From the NCBI GenBank assembly GCA_010015745.1, contig ML978193.1, positions 222,636 to 276,508 of the forward strand: a stretch of 53,873 bases of DNA, in the 5' to 3' direction. The DNA comes from Setomelanomma holmii (lineage: Eukaryota > Ascomycota > Dothideomycetes > Pleosporales > Phaeosphaeriaceae). A program made the position numbers and the translations under genes. Within the stretch, counting starts at the first letter, position 1, and every line of letters begins with the position of its first letter. Of the stretch, positions 9,736 to 20,510 are shown piece by piece. The notes beneath the pieces are model-generated. The model ran no database searches and was not told the DNA's origin. It saw nothing but the letters and a program-made list of their open reading frames with translations.

Positions 9736-10494
9736 TCAGAGCTTTTCATTTCTTACATTGCTTCCTCTTGCTACACCACTTTCCAGATCGTCTGATGACT
9801 GTGAGACTGCCTTGATCGACTTGATGGTAAGCGAGAAGTCGCCTTCTTGCTCGCCAAAGAAGCTATCTGTAATCAGCATGTCAGACCGCTTTCCAACAAG
9901 TCAACATACCTTCTGCTCATGATACTGAACCGCTTCACATTCTTCAACTTCAGCGGCTCCGCATCCTCCTTCGGCTTCCCTCGATACGTCGGCTTTAGCT
10001 GACTCCATGGAATGTACAGCCCTTCTGCTGTAGCATCCGTGAAATCGTATCTAAATACGCACATCAAATCAGCAACGTTTCTCACGTATAGCGCACGCAA
10101 CATTAAATCTCCACCAACATGAACAGAGGAAACAGACTTACTCCCAACTAACCGTACTCATCTCCCTCCCCCCCTCATCCACCCCCAACAACTCATCCTT
10201 GATCAGAAACGTATACTTCTTCCCATCGCTCTTGCCCAACTCCAGCAAAATCCCATCATACGCGCTCAAATCCCACGTCTTGTCTTCGCCAGTCGTGCGC
10301 TGGGATGCAAAGCCCGCGCCACCGAGGGTTTTGATGTCTAAGTTGCCGTGAAAATGTGCGCTGTCGGCGGCCGAGCTTGGTGTTAGATAGGATTGGGATG
10401 CGCCGCCACGCACGCGGTCGTCGCTGGAGGTCCATTCTGATGCGGTCCAAGGTTGCGACGCGCCGAATAGATCCAAGGACGTAGATTTCGACAT
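9736..10494 (-). CDS. CIA30/NDUFAF1-family protein (complex I assembly)
   Basis: Exons 10142-10494, 9910-10050 and 9736-9862 join in frame to 206 aa. The protein has the CIA30 pattern almost end to end: LFGASQPWTASEWTSSDDRVRGG at the start, then GNLDIKTLGGAGFASQR, WDLSAYDGILLELGKSDGKK and, near the end, RFSIMSRSFFGEQEGDF. Family members help assemble the intermediate of mitochondrial NADH:ubiquinone oxidoreductase. Introns are 91 nt (GTAAGT) and 47 nt (GTATGT); for the second, the acceptor is ACAGATAG, because the earlier AG would create a stop. No mitochondrial targeting peptide is obvious, and short fungal paralogs of CIA30 exist, so the exact role is uncertain. The ATG at 10494 was chosen because the TTG further upstream is not a usual start. 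Confidence 0.85.
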
Positions 10495-10734
10495 TTTTGG
10501 TGTTTGCAATGGAGTCTTCTCGTCTGTGGAAGTTTGATGGCTTTGAATGGATGAGAGCCTGATTTGGTATGGATGACCTCACCTATGGATCGAATCGAGA
10601 ACTGGTCTGTGCGTGCAGGTGCCGGCTTGCGTGATGCGCCAGCATACGCTGCACCTTCCATCTGAAAAAGTCCAAGACTCTCCGAAAGCGCCGTGATCCA
10701 ACATCTCAGTGTCCATCGAGGTAAACTCACTGCC
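10495..10734. promoter_or_regulatory. Bidirectional promoter, CIA30-like / DUF202
   Basis: The 240 bases separate two start codons that face away from each other. No further gene fits in. I see no strong single motif. Confidence 0.5.
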
Positions 10735-11425
10735 ATGGACTTCCGTCCTCCCTCGCACACGGACGATTCCGACGAAGCTATCCGGGCAGAACCATACCGA
10801 CCATTCTACAACATCTTCGGCAGCGCGCCAATTTTAGTGAAACAGTATGCTCTTCTCCCAACTCTCAACTTCCTGTTTCGAAGTTGACATTCGACCAGGG
10901 ACAATGAGTCCGACCGCACAGTCTTCAAGGAGCGCCCATTTCTCGGCGTGCTATTGTTCGACAATGTATCTTCCGATGCGCGAGATCACGCTGCGAATGA
11001 GCGAAGTATGCTCTCTCAACCGACACATTTAACAAACTTTGTTTGACTGACGATGTAGCCTTCCTCGCATGGTTGAAGTTGAGTGTATACATGGCCATTG
11101 TGTCTGTAGCAATTGTGCTCTCGTTTCATCTCAAGTCAAAGCCGTCGAGTTTGGGTATGTATAGATCCAGTAGCACGAGTACAGCACAGACTCACGACTC
11201 CCAGAAAAGCGTATAGCGCTACCTTTGGGCATCGTCTTCTGGGTCCTGTCCTTGCTATGCCTGTCGTCTGGACTTGCCAATTACATTGAGACAGTCACAA
11301 GATATAGTCGACGACAGGCGCTGGTGCAGACGGGGTGGAAGACTCAGATTGTGTTCACGGTGGTGGCTACGGCTATAGTCGCGGCTTGTGTCCTGTTCCT
11401 GTCCACGAACTCGCGCAGAGCATGA
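10735..11425 (+). CDS. DUF202-family three-TM membrane protein
   Basis: Exons 10735-10844, 10899-11005, 11059-11154 and 11205-11425 join in frame to 177 aa. The protein carries the DUF202 signature: NERTFLAWLKLSVYMAIVSV in the first membrane segment (about 73-97), a second segment LPLGIVFWVLSLLCLSSGL (109-127), then NYIETVTRYSRRQALVQTGW and a third segment VFTVVATAIVAACVLFL near the C-terminus. In yeast the domain occurs in vacuolar polyphosphate (VTC) proteins, but this is the stand-alone fungal form, whose function is not known. All four exon joins are needed to restore the motif; introns are 50-54 nt with GTATGC/GTATGT donors and GTTGAC/ACTGAC-type branch sites. Confidence 0.88.
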
Positions 11426-11564
11426 ATGACTCCATCAGGTTAATCTTGTGGACCCCATGGAACGTCCTGTTAGCGCATGTCGGTCATTACTGGATGCTCA
11501 GGCTGCGATTCTCTTCCTGCCGCGATCTGGCAATCCCGCGCCCTCTTCTCTGTCCCAGCCACAC

Positions 11565-12497
11565 TTAATCTGCCTCTAGGATGGCCCAGGTCTGGTCGTC
11601 AACAGTCGTATAGATCAGGCCTCCTGCCAGAAGGTCATCACCCGCCCTCGCCACGTCCGCAGTATCGATACCAAGCTTCGCAGCAATCTCCATCTGGTGT
11701 AGACCCTCGTTCGTCTGTGGAGACTCCCTCAGGTGGTGGAAAACTTTCTTTGCAACCTGGCTGTAGCCCGCCAAGTCATATGCACCACCACCCGCTTGTT
11801 GTTGTGCCGCGCCGTCAACAGCAGCCGCACCTGCACCCGTGTTGGCGCCACCAGGAGGTCCCCGCATGAAGTAGAGATGTACGGACGTGGCCTCGAGGAG
11901 GTGGTACGAGACCTCGTTCATGTCTTCGACAGGTCGGATTATCTGTGCGCCGACCGATCTGCGGTCATTGAAGCTCTTCAGCTTGCCCCATGCTCTACAG
12001 TAGGCTCCCTCGATCAATTTGGCTTTTGTTGGGTTGGTATGGTCCACAGCGTCCGAGTCGACCCATTGCTTGACTTCTATGCTGCCTGTACCGTCATCGA
12101 GTCTGTATGTGGTGTTTGTCGTCTGCGTAGAAATGTTACGTATTTGTCCGACAAAGGTGATCTGGTAGATCCATTAGCTTATGCCGCTTGAGGTGGGAAA
12201 GTTGCTTGCCTGAGATACTGGTGCGCCATCAATCTTGAAGGTATCGTTGCTGCCAGGCTCCAGTTGAGCGTCCAGCAGCTGCTTGATCGTGACAGGACGC
12301 AATGAGTCTTGAGTATGATCGCGTCTGCCGCCTGGACTCTGCTGGCTACCATCACCTGGTATGAAGCCCCCACCACCACCACCGCCGCCAGCACCATATG
12401 AGGTATACGATGTTTCGTAGTTGTTGTAGTCTGCACGTGATTAGTTCCTTATACCGTCCCCTCATCGATATATCAGGCGAAGGAAATACATACTCAT
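11565..12497 (-). CDS. Replication protein A 32-kDa subunit (RPA2)
   Basis: Exons 12494-12497, 12210-12430 and 11565-12161 give 273 aa, close to the usual length. The first exon is just ATGA. The protein has a Gly/Ser-rich N-terminus (the RPA2 phosphorylation region), an OB-fold starting RPVTIKQLLDAQ and including ITFVGQIRNISTQTTNTTYR and DDGTGSIEVKQW, and a C-terminal winged helix (VFHHLRESPQTNEGLHQMEI). RPA2 is part of the heterotrimer that coats single-stranded DNA in replication and repair. The second intron (12162-12209, 48 nt) starts with GC (GCAAGC) rather than GT; removing it is needed to join VSQ to ITFVGQIR, and its branch site AGCTAAT is good. The first intron (63 nt) is GTATGT..GTGCAG. 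The gene is head to head with DBP10. Confidence 0.93.
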
Positions 12498-12547
12498 GCT
12501 GGTGTGTTGCTGTAGAGTGTGACAAAGTTTCCGTGCTCGCTGGCAAA

Positions 12548-12563
12548 ACGCGTCGAGACGCGA
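12548..12563. promoter_or_regulatory. MluI cell-cycle box (MCB) ahead of RPA2
   Basis: ACGCGT at 12548-12553 and a second near-match GACGCGAC just after it lie about 50 bases upstream of the RPA2 start. ACGCGT is the site of the G1/S factor MBF, which in yeasts controls replication genes including RPA subunits, so cell-cycle control is a reasonable inference. Confidence 0.5.
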
Positions 12564-12730
12564 CTGCCAAATCGCGGGGCACGTGAAGGCTAGCCCACCC
12601 GCATCCCTGCAAAACCGTGGTCCGTGCCCAAAAAGTTTGTAACGCTCAATCTTCGGCGATGCAGCTTTCAGACGTTAGGCACAGCCAAGCATCGCACGCC
12701 GCCTCGCCTTTCACATAGCGACCAACTGCC

Positions 12731-15504
12731 ATGGCTCCCCGCGCGAGCTCCCCGGCGCTCTCTGAAAATGAGTTCGACATCTTCGACGCACTCGCTGGCG
12801 GCGACGCACCAGAGCAGGAGACGGGACTGGCGGGCGATCTTGGAATAGACCTTGACATTGGGAGCGATGATGGCTCCGGCGATGAGGCCTTCATTGCGGC
12901 GAAGCAGGCAGCGGCGAACCGCAAGTCGACAAATGCCCCAGGCAAAGGCAAGAAGGGCGGAGGATTTCAGGCCATGGGTCTGAACAGCGCGCTGCTGAAG
13001 GCTATCACGCAAAAGGGCTTCAAGATCCCGACACCGATTCAGCGCAAGGCAGTACCACTCATCTTGCAAGGAGATGACGTCGTGGGTATGGCGCGCACGG
13101 GGTCTGGAAAGACGGCCGCATTCGTGATTCCCATGATCGAAAAGCTAAAGACACACTCTGCGAAAGTTGGCGCGCGGGGCATAATCATGTCGCCATCGCG
13201 CGAGCTTGCTCTGCAGACGCTGAAGGTTGTGAAGGAGTTTGGACGCGGAACAGACCTCAGGACTATCCTGCTTGTCGGTGGAGACAATCTGGAAGATCGT
13301 GGGTCTACACTTCATGGGGCAAGGAATTCCAACTGACGTACTTGCAGAGTTCAGCTCCATGACCACAAACCCAGATATTATCATCGCCACGCCTGGACGA
13401 TTCCTCCACCTCAAAGTCGAGATGGGTCTTGATCTCTCTTCGGTACAGTACATTGTCTTTGACGAAGCTGATCGCCTCTTCGAGATGGGTTTTGCCGCTC
13501 AGCTTTCAGAGATTCTCGTCGCCCTACCTACGTCGAGACAAACGCTTCTCTTCAGCGCGACGCTTCCGAAATCTCTGGTGGAATTTGCAAGAGCAGGTTT
13601 ACAGGAGCCGAAGTTGATTCGTCTCGACGCTGAGAGCAAGATTTCACCAGACCTGAAGAGCGCATACTTCACCATCAAATCCGGCGATCGGGACGGAGCG
13701 CTGCTGCATCTTCTCGACAACGTCATCAAGGTGCCAGTCGGACAAACCGAAGCTGCAAAGCAGGCCAAGGAGAATGCCGACAAGTTCAATAACAACAAAA
13801 AGCGTAAGCGCAGCGATTGGACTGTCAAAGCCGCGCCAGTCGAGGAGTCCACCATCATCTTCGCTGCCACGAAGCACAGAGTGGAGTACCTCAGCAGTCT
13901 CCTTCGGGCTGCAGGTTACCCTGTTTCCTATGGTAAGTCGACCCACGCAGACTGGTCTTACTGTGCTGACCTTTGCAGTCTACGGAAACCTTGACCAGAC
14001 GGCCCGCAAAGAGCAGATCGCCGACTTTCGAGCCGGTCTAACCCGAATCCTTGTTGTGACTGATGTCGCAGCTCGCGGTGTTGACATGCCTCACATCAAC
14101 CACGTCATCAACTACGACTTTCCCTCGCAACCAAAGATCTTCGTGCATCGAGTCGGAAGAACGGCTCGTGCTGGTCGGAAAGGTTGGGCTTACAGTCTGT
14201 GCAGACATGTTGATCTGCCGTATCTGATCGATCTACAATTATTCCTTGGCAAACCACTAGTGGTAGGGAGGTCTAGCAACGAGCCCAACTATGCCGAAGA
14301 CTTTGTGGTCGGAAGCATAGCACCATATCAATTGGAATCATCAGTCGAGCTAGTCAACAAACAGCTCGCTGACGATGAAGATCTCGTCAATCTACTGAAT
14401 GTAGCAGAGAAAGGCGAGCGGCAATACCAGAGGACGCGAAATCAGGCCAGTAACCAGAGCGTACACCGCGCTAAGGAAATGGTTGCATCCCCAAAGTTTG
14501 CAGAGACCCACATGCTGTTCAACGACAACATGCATGATGCGTTGAGAGCCAAAGAGGATATGCTCGAAAGGATTCAAGGTTTCCGACCAGCTGAGACGGT
14601 CTTCGAGATTGGTAGACGTGGCACTGGTAGCGAGACTGCAGAGATCATGCGCAAGAGACGAGTCACTGTTGAGAGGCAGAAGAAAAAGCAAGCAACGAAC
14701 AGAGCTGCCGATGACGAATACGCGCCAAAGCAACGATCCACGAACGAGTCAGCGGAAGACGACGAAGAGTCTGAGGATGATGTGCAGCCAGCAGTGGGCG
14801 ACTATGAGTCTGATTCTGACGAGCTGGAAGTGACAGTTTCACAATCCTCGTCGAAGAAGACAGGAAAGGACGACTGGCGGTCGGACGAGTTCTTCATGTC
14901 ATATCTGCCCAAGGAGAACATGGCAGAGGAGAAAGCGTACGGCGTTACAGGAGGTGACGCTGGCAATTCAAATTTTATGTCCGCAGCAAGAGCGGCAGAA
15001 ATGTCGTTAGTCAACGACGAGATCCAAGGCTTCGCAGACGCAAGCAAGGCTCGTATGCGATGGGACAAAAAATCCAAGAAATATGTCTCTCGCGCTAACG
15101 ATGAGGATGGTTCAAAGGGCGCGAAGATGGTACGTGGCGAGAGTGGGCACAAGATCGCGGCTAGTTTCCGCAGTGGTCGTTTTGACGACTGGCGGAAAGC
15201 AAACAAAGTTAAGATGCAGCGTGTTGGCGAGATAGAAGCGCCGAACCGCTCGGCAGGTTCCAATGGCGGCCGCCACTACAAGCACAAGGCGGAGAAAGCG
15301 CCCAAGCAAGCAGACCGCTTCCGCGACGACTACCATGTGCAGAAGAAGAGGGTCCAGGAAGCGAAGGAGAAGCGCATCGGCCATTTCAAGGATGGTGGCG
15401 CCAAGAGCGAGCTCAAAGATGTGGATACTGTGAGAAAGCAGCGAAGGGTGCAAGAACAACGCAAGGAGAAGAACGCCCGCCCATCGAAAAAGCGCAAGTT
15501 CTGA
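12731..15504 (+). CDS. DBP10: ATP-dependent RNA helicase DBP10 (60S ribosome biogenesis)
   Basis: Exons 12731-13298, 13348-13932 and 13979-15504 join in frame to 892 aa, the usual size. DEAD-box motifs appear in order: Q motif (GFKIPTPIQRKAVP), I (ARTGSGKT), PSRELALQ, TPGR, II (FDEADRL, near residue 228), III (FSATLP), V (TDVAARGVD) and VI (HRVGRTARAG). A long charged tail, Lys-rich at its end, holds the DBP10 C-terminal domain. The text LEDQFSSMTTNPDIIIATPG, restored by removing intron 1 (49 nt, branch CTGAC), and SYVYGNLDQTARKEQ, restored by removing intron 2 (46 nt, GTAAGT, branch GCTGAC), are diagnostic for DBP10. The protein acts in the nucleolus in maturation of pre-60S particles. Confidence 0.95.
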
Positions 15505-18500
15505 GCTCAACACCCGATTTGACATAGACAGCGAGAGTCAAGGGAGAGTTTGTGGGCGACTAGGGCTGCGCTTTGTGCGACTTCATGAATCGCAACCTTT
15601 GCGTGTCGAGTCGCATTCCAAAAAGTGAAGTTTTGTGACCAATGACTTTCCACAAGTGACGGCTGAACTAGCGCGAATATCAGACCATTTCAAACACTGG
15701 CCTTGTTGCCCAGGTACAACACAAATGTCACTCCGTTGCTGTGCCACACGGGTGCTGAAGTGCCAAACTCTGTCGGCGTGGGGCGCTTACGAGCGTGGAC
15801 GAGCGCTAATTCCCACAGGTGGCAAATGACCTTGAGTCAATAGTGGCCGTTGTGCGATGTCGATTCAATATTGAAGAATACCGTAGAGAGCGAGCAATGT
15901 CCCTTTTGAATTCCTCCATGTTGATCAAGCATCAGGCAATACGTGCGAACTCATATTAGGATTGACAGGCTGCAGGTCCGTCTGCTAGGCTTTCGCATAC
16001 GGGTGCTTGGCGAGAATAGAGTTTCCCGGCTCTTATCGACATGGCGATAGAGTTGGGTGACAGGCAACCGCGTATTGACAGACAGCCAACATCCAATCCG
16101 CAAAAGCGAACACGACAGAGCAAGGTCAGGGGCGCAGTGGCCCACAAGGCACGTCATCCTCGAAGGAGATTTATGCTGCCGGGCAATTGCTCCGCGATAC
16201 CCGAATAGGCTCCAACTGCACACTGCTGCCGCAGCCAGCCCTGCCTAGCGCCAACGCCGACAACCTCAATAACCCTTCTGTGCACGCTTACCCGACGCGA
16301 ACAACCTTCTGGAAGCCGCCACAATATCTGTGCGATGTGCACACGAGTTGACTGCCCCCATGCCACATGCCACGACCTGAGGTCCGAGGTTGACGCAGCC
16401 CCAGCGTGGTGAGCTGCTGTGCTACGCTGTCGAGTTCACTCGCCCGCGCCATCCAACGGCTTTTTGATATCGCCAATAAGCCGTCTTCAGATCGCAATCT
16501 CACTGAGGCGCTGTTTTTCGCGTTTCAATGAAGATCCGCTGCGCGATACCAGTCATGGCGCTCAACGGCGCGGAGTGGCTTCCTGGCGAGGCGTAGCGAT
16601 ATCGCTTCTGTTAGACGCCAACGCACTCAGTGACAATCCATCTCGGTAAACGGCTGAATTTGCAATGGTACAGACGGAAATTTCTCGCTCCGTTGCGGGT
16701 CTGACCAGGCTATCTCAACACTGTCAACACCAAGCGCAGCTCCCAAGGCTCGCGTGCGACGTTTTACGAGATGCCGCGGGCGGCCTGAGAGGACTGATCC
16801 GCATGCTGCTGTGCGAGGGAGTGCAGCCTTGTGGACAACGAGCGCACATGTGCATGTGGTCAGACTCAGACAAATCCACCGAGGTCGCCTTCTCGGCCCG
16901 CACCCAGTCGCAAATCGAGAAGGGGCCCAGGACTGGCTCGCATGCAAGACCCTCCAGGGATTCTCTCGATATCGCGCCCCTAGTCGCACTACTTTTGGCA
17001 CAAACAACGTGTCCAGAAGCCCAGGCACCGGTTCGTAGATCCCGCGGTTCAATCCGCGAGCCTGCTCCATCCCTGCCTGCTGACTCGGTGCCTCGACATC
17101 ACGCACGCCAGCACCTCGTGAGTCGCGATGCAGGGCCGCTGTGGCCGACCACGATTTCGTAGAGAAGTGGGTGGTGCAGCACTGAGAAGTTCCGCGCACG
17201 ACTGAGTGACATTACGGCAGCGTCCGCATGGCATGATGGCAGATCCCAGATCCCAGGTTCCGTTATGTGCATTGGCCGTAGCTTCGGGCAAATCGTAAGA
17301 GGAGATGAGGCCAATTTCTAGGCGATATAAGACACCTTCTGTTATCGTCGATTGTTCCGCTGCCATTTTTGGAGTGCAATTCTCCATGGATAAAATAACC
17401 TGGTAACAGGGCCGACGCGTTGGGATGTTGGATCTATATATTTTCCGCGCACCAGGGCCTCTGTGACACTGCAGCTGGCTCATATTCCGCAAGCAGAGCT
17501 AACCATGATCGAGTTCGGAGGACTTGGACCGCTCGGAGCGTGAAGAAGAAACGCTCCCGCATGCTGGATCTGGTTCCCTGCGTTTCGAATCTCACTACTT
17601 GCCGCGAGGAGTCCATTGTTACGCAGAAGCAGGCATGTCGTGCACGTCGTACATCCAGCGTGCTGTGTGCAATGGCGTGCAGCAACTGCAAATCATGTTA
17701 TCGAGGGCCAGTAGAGCATTCCAAATTGTTATGACGACGGGGACGATGGGCGCTATACATCTGTCAACCACGGTAGCTATTCTTGTCCCGCGTAATCTAT
17801 CTGCACACTGTGCCCCAGCGGTGGTATCGATCTTCGCGGAGGGCCGGGACAGACTGCCGCTATCCCGCGTTCAGTTGTCGACAGGTACCTATCCGTATTA
17901 GGCCCGGCATGAACGGTGAAGATTGCCGACCCTCCGATGGGGTCACTCTCTGTACACTTGGTTGCGTCTGCTTGCCTGACCAGCGTCGCACTTTCCTCAT
18001 GCGACGGCGCGAGCGCGGCTTCTGCGCCAGCTATTGGTACACCAGAGCTGCTACCATCGGCAAACACAGCGACGTTCTCGCCAATGTTTGACCCAATACT
18101 TCGCATGCTATGGCGCGACCCATCATGTGAGAATGAGACTCAACTCACAATCATCTGCATTATTACCCAAGCAATATGTGTGCCACCGCCAACCCAGGCT
18201 TCGGCCCCGCATCGTCAATGCTGCACCCCCCAGGCAACTCCAAGCAATCTGGTGAGTGATGCTCGGACACTTCTGCGGGCGATCTTCAAATGCGCCAGGT
18301 TTCGATCAATACAACCACCGGAGTATTTTGTTTGGCCATCCGAATGCGAAGTCCCTACACCTATAATGGCTGTGTTATAGCTCTGGCTTGTTTCGACGAC
18401 AGCACTATGACTACCACCACGCCGAGGATTGGACGCCACCATTAGCGCATGAACGTGGGCGATTGGAACGTAGGGCTGCTCGGGTGCGCCTTTTTGCAGC

Positions 18501-20510
18501 CATTGCAGGATCGACTGAAGTGCAGCGAGTCCGCTGTTTGATTCTTCATGCACGCATTGCTAGGCATCTAGCAATTGTATACGACACATTCTGAGGCATT
18601 TGAAGAACTTTCTCGATGTGCATAGAGCATATGCCTTGATCTCGAGCTAGCGGCACTCACATCACTACCCGGGCGGTACCGCAGGTGCCATATCCATTAC
18701 CCGCATAGCTCTGGCGCTTCATACACTGGCTCCGCGCGACTCAGCGTTGTGGGCACAGTAAACGCCCCAAGTGAAGCGAACAAGCAATACACGCGGCCAT
18801 CGCCGTGTATTCGCATCGCCGACTCATATAGTCCACTCATCAATATAGATTCTGAACTTTATACACGCCGGGCGAGTATGGCTTCGGGGGAACTTGCTAC
18901 ATGCAAGCTGGTGGGCGATTTCCAGTATCAAGGCGTCGCAGATTCACGCCATATCCGCAAGGTAGTGTCGATCACACCGGCGCCCACACTCGGTGCAATT
19001 GCTACAGAACTTTGATGGCAATGCCGAACAGGTTAGCATTCGGCAGAAGACACTCCACTTTACGCGATATCGACACCCTGAAGGAAGCTTTTTCGGCATT
19101 GAATTAGAATGGTTGACGGCCAAGTTTCAGCTGCGAATGATCGGGCGAAGCACAATTTGCAGCGCGGGCTGCGCAGTGACAGAGGTTGTGGTTGGCCTGC
19201 CGGTCCCGGAAGCGTAACTGACAGTCACAAGCGTGGCCATAGTGGACCAAAGTTGCGGGCCTGTCAGTGGGAGCCACAATTCGCAATACTGACCACATCT
19301 CCGCTGGCGCACACGCCGTGCGGGTGAACATGTCCTTCAATACACTGCTATTGCACGTCTACCGTGCTGTGTGAGCCGTCCAGCCGTGTCATTCAATGTC
19401 TCTGGCAACGGTCGCGGGACATAAGCGCAGCGGCTGGCATTGGGAGACAGCGGCTTATGCTTGGACTCGATACGATATTTCCCAAGGTTTGCATAGGCGG
19501 CTACAAAACAGTGGTGCAATAGCGCACGCAGACGCCCGAGCCATCGTTAACTAGCCCTGGTCGAGGACGGTTCGGAAAGCAAGGGGCAAGCCGGCGTGAC
19601 AGGGCCCCCAGGCAGCGCCAACCCGCCGTGCCCATGCACAGTCCACACCCTGGAAACCGTGCATACTTCTGCGGCAGCGTCGACCGTCTGGGAGGGCGGC
19701 CTAGCAAATCTGTCGAAGAACCATCAGCCGAACGAGGCCAGCATGTCGTCGTCCCCGAAGCGCATGCGTTCCCTGCTCCCGTTGCCCGGAACTCATCGTG
19801 GCCCCCGTCGCTTGGACGTGGTCCGTCATCTGCACTCTTGCAGGGGTTCTGTAAAGATCTGAGAGCAGAATCTCTATACCTGATTGTGGTTATTACTGGG
19901 GACTCTCCGCCGATTGGCAAGAAGTTCCTCTGCTCTTTTGCGTCGTCTGCTGCTCATTGGTTCCGACACCCCCGTCTTCATCACCACACCCTTCGCCTCA
20001 ATCGCCCCATTACTTCCAGCCACACTCGAGATCTCCAACTTGTACTGGTCTGACTGCATTGCTCTTTGGCCCGTCGTTCATCCGAAGGATTCGCTTGCGA
20101 AATAGGCCTTCGCCCAAGGGTCGATATCAAAAAAGGTATTTGACAACATCTTCTTCCTAGGTTTGCACCGCCTCATTGCAGACCTCGTTCTGGCCCACAC
20201 ATACAACTGCCCGTCAACTAGAAGCAGTCTCGATACCGGACTTCGACCTCCTGTGGCTGTGTCCGTGGCTTCAACTCATGTCCTGTCCTCGTCATCATAC
20301 GGCTCTGTTCACGCTTTCTCCGTTAGCTCACCATTAGTCGGCATGCAGCCATCAGCCTCCGAGTCTAATATCCTGTTGTAGTGAACATTTCTGTTTGTAG
20401 CATAGGAGCGCACTCCATCCAGCAGCGAAACTGCTTGGATTTTCAGCTGTATACTCACTTCCTGCGCTGTCGCTGCTTACGCGGCGTTTGAGCGCTGCGG
20501 CGGTCAAACT
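15505..20510. other. 5-kb region with no recognisable gene
   Basis: No domain, tRNA or transposon remnant is visible over 5.0 kb. Base composition is near that of the coding blocks. The many open frames (longest 190 aa, minus strand, 16627-17199) read like chance translations, rich in Arg, Cys, Ser and His, and overlap one another on both strands. The right end must hold the promoter and leader of the Zn2Cys6-PAS gene at 20511. Confidence 0.5.

Noticed and set aside
16627..17199. 190-aa minus-strand frame in the 5-kb gap
   Set aside because: Overlapped by plus-strand frames of like length and composed like a chance translation; no domain.
15505..20510. Idea that the gap hides a secondary-metabolite or defence gene cluster
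   Set aside because: No PKS/NRPS, P450, transferase or nuclease motif could be read in any frame.
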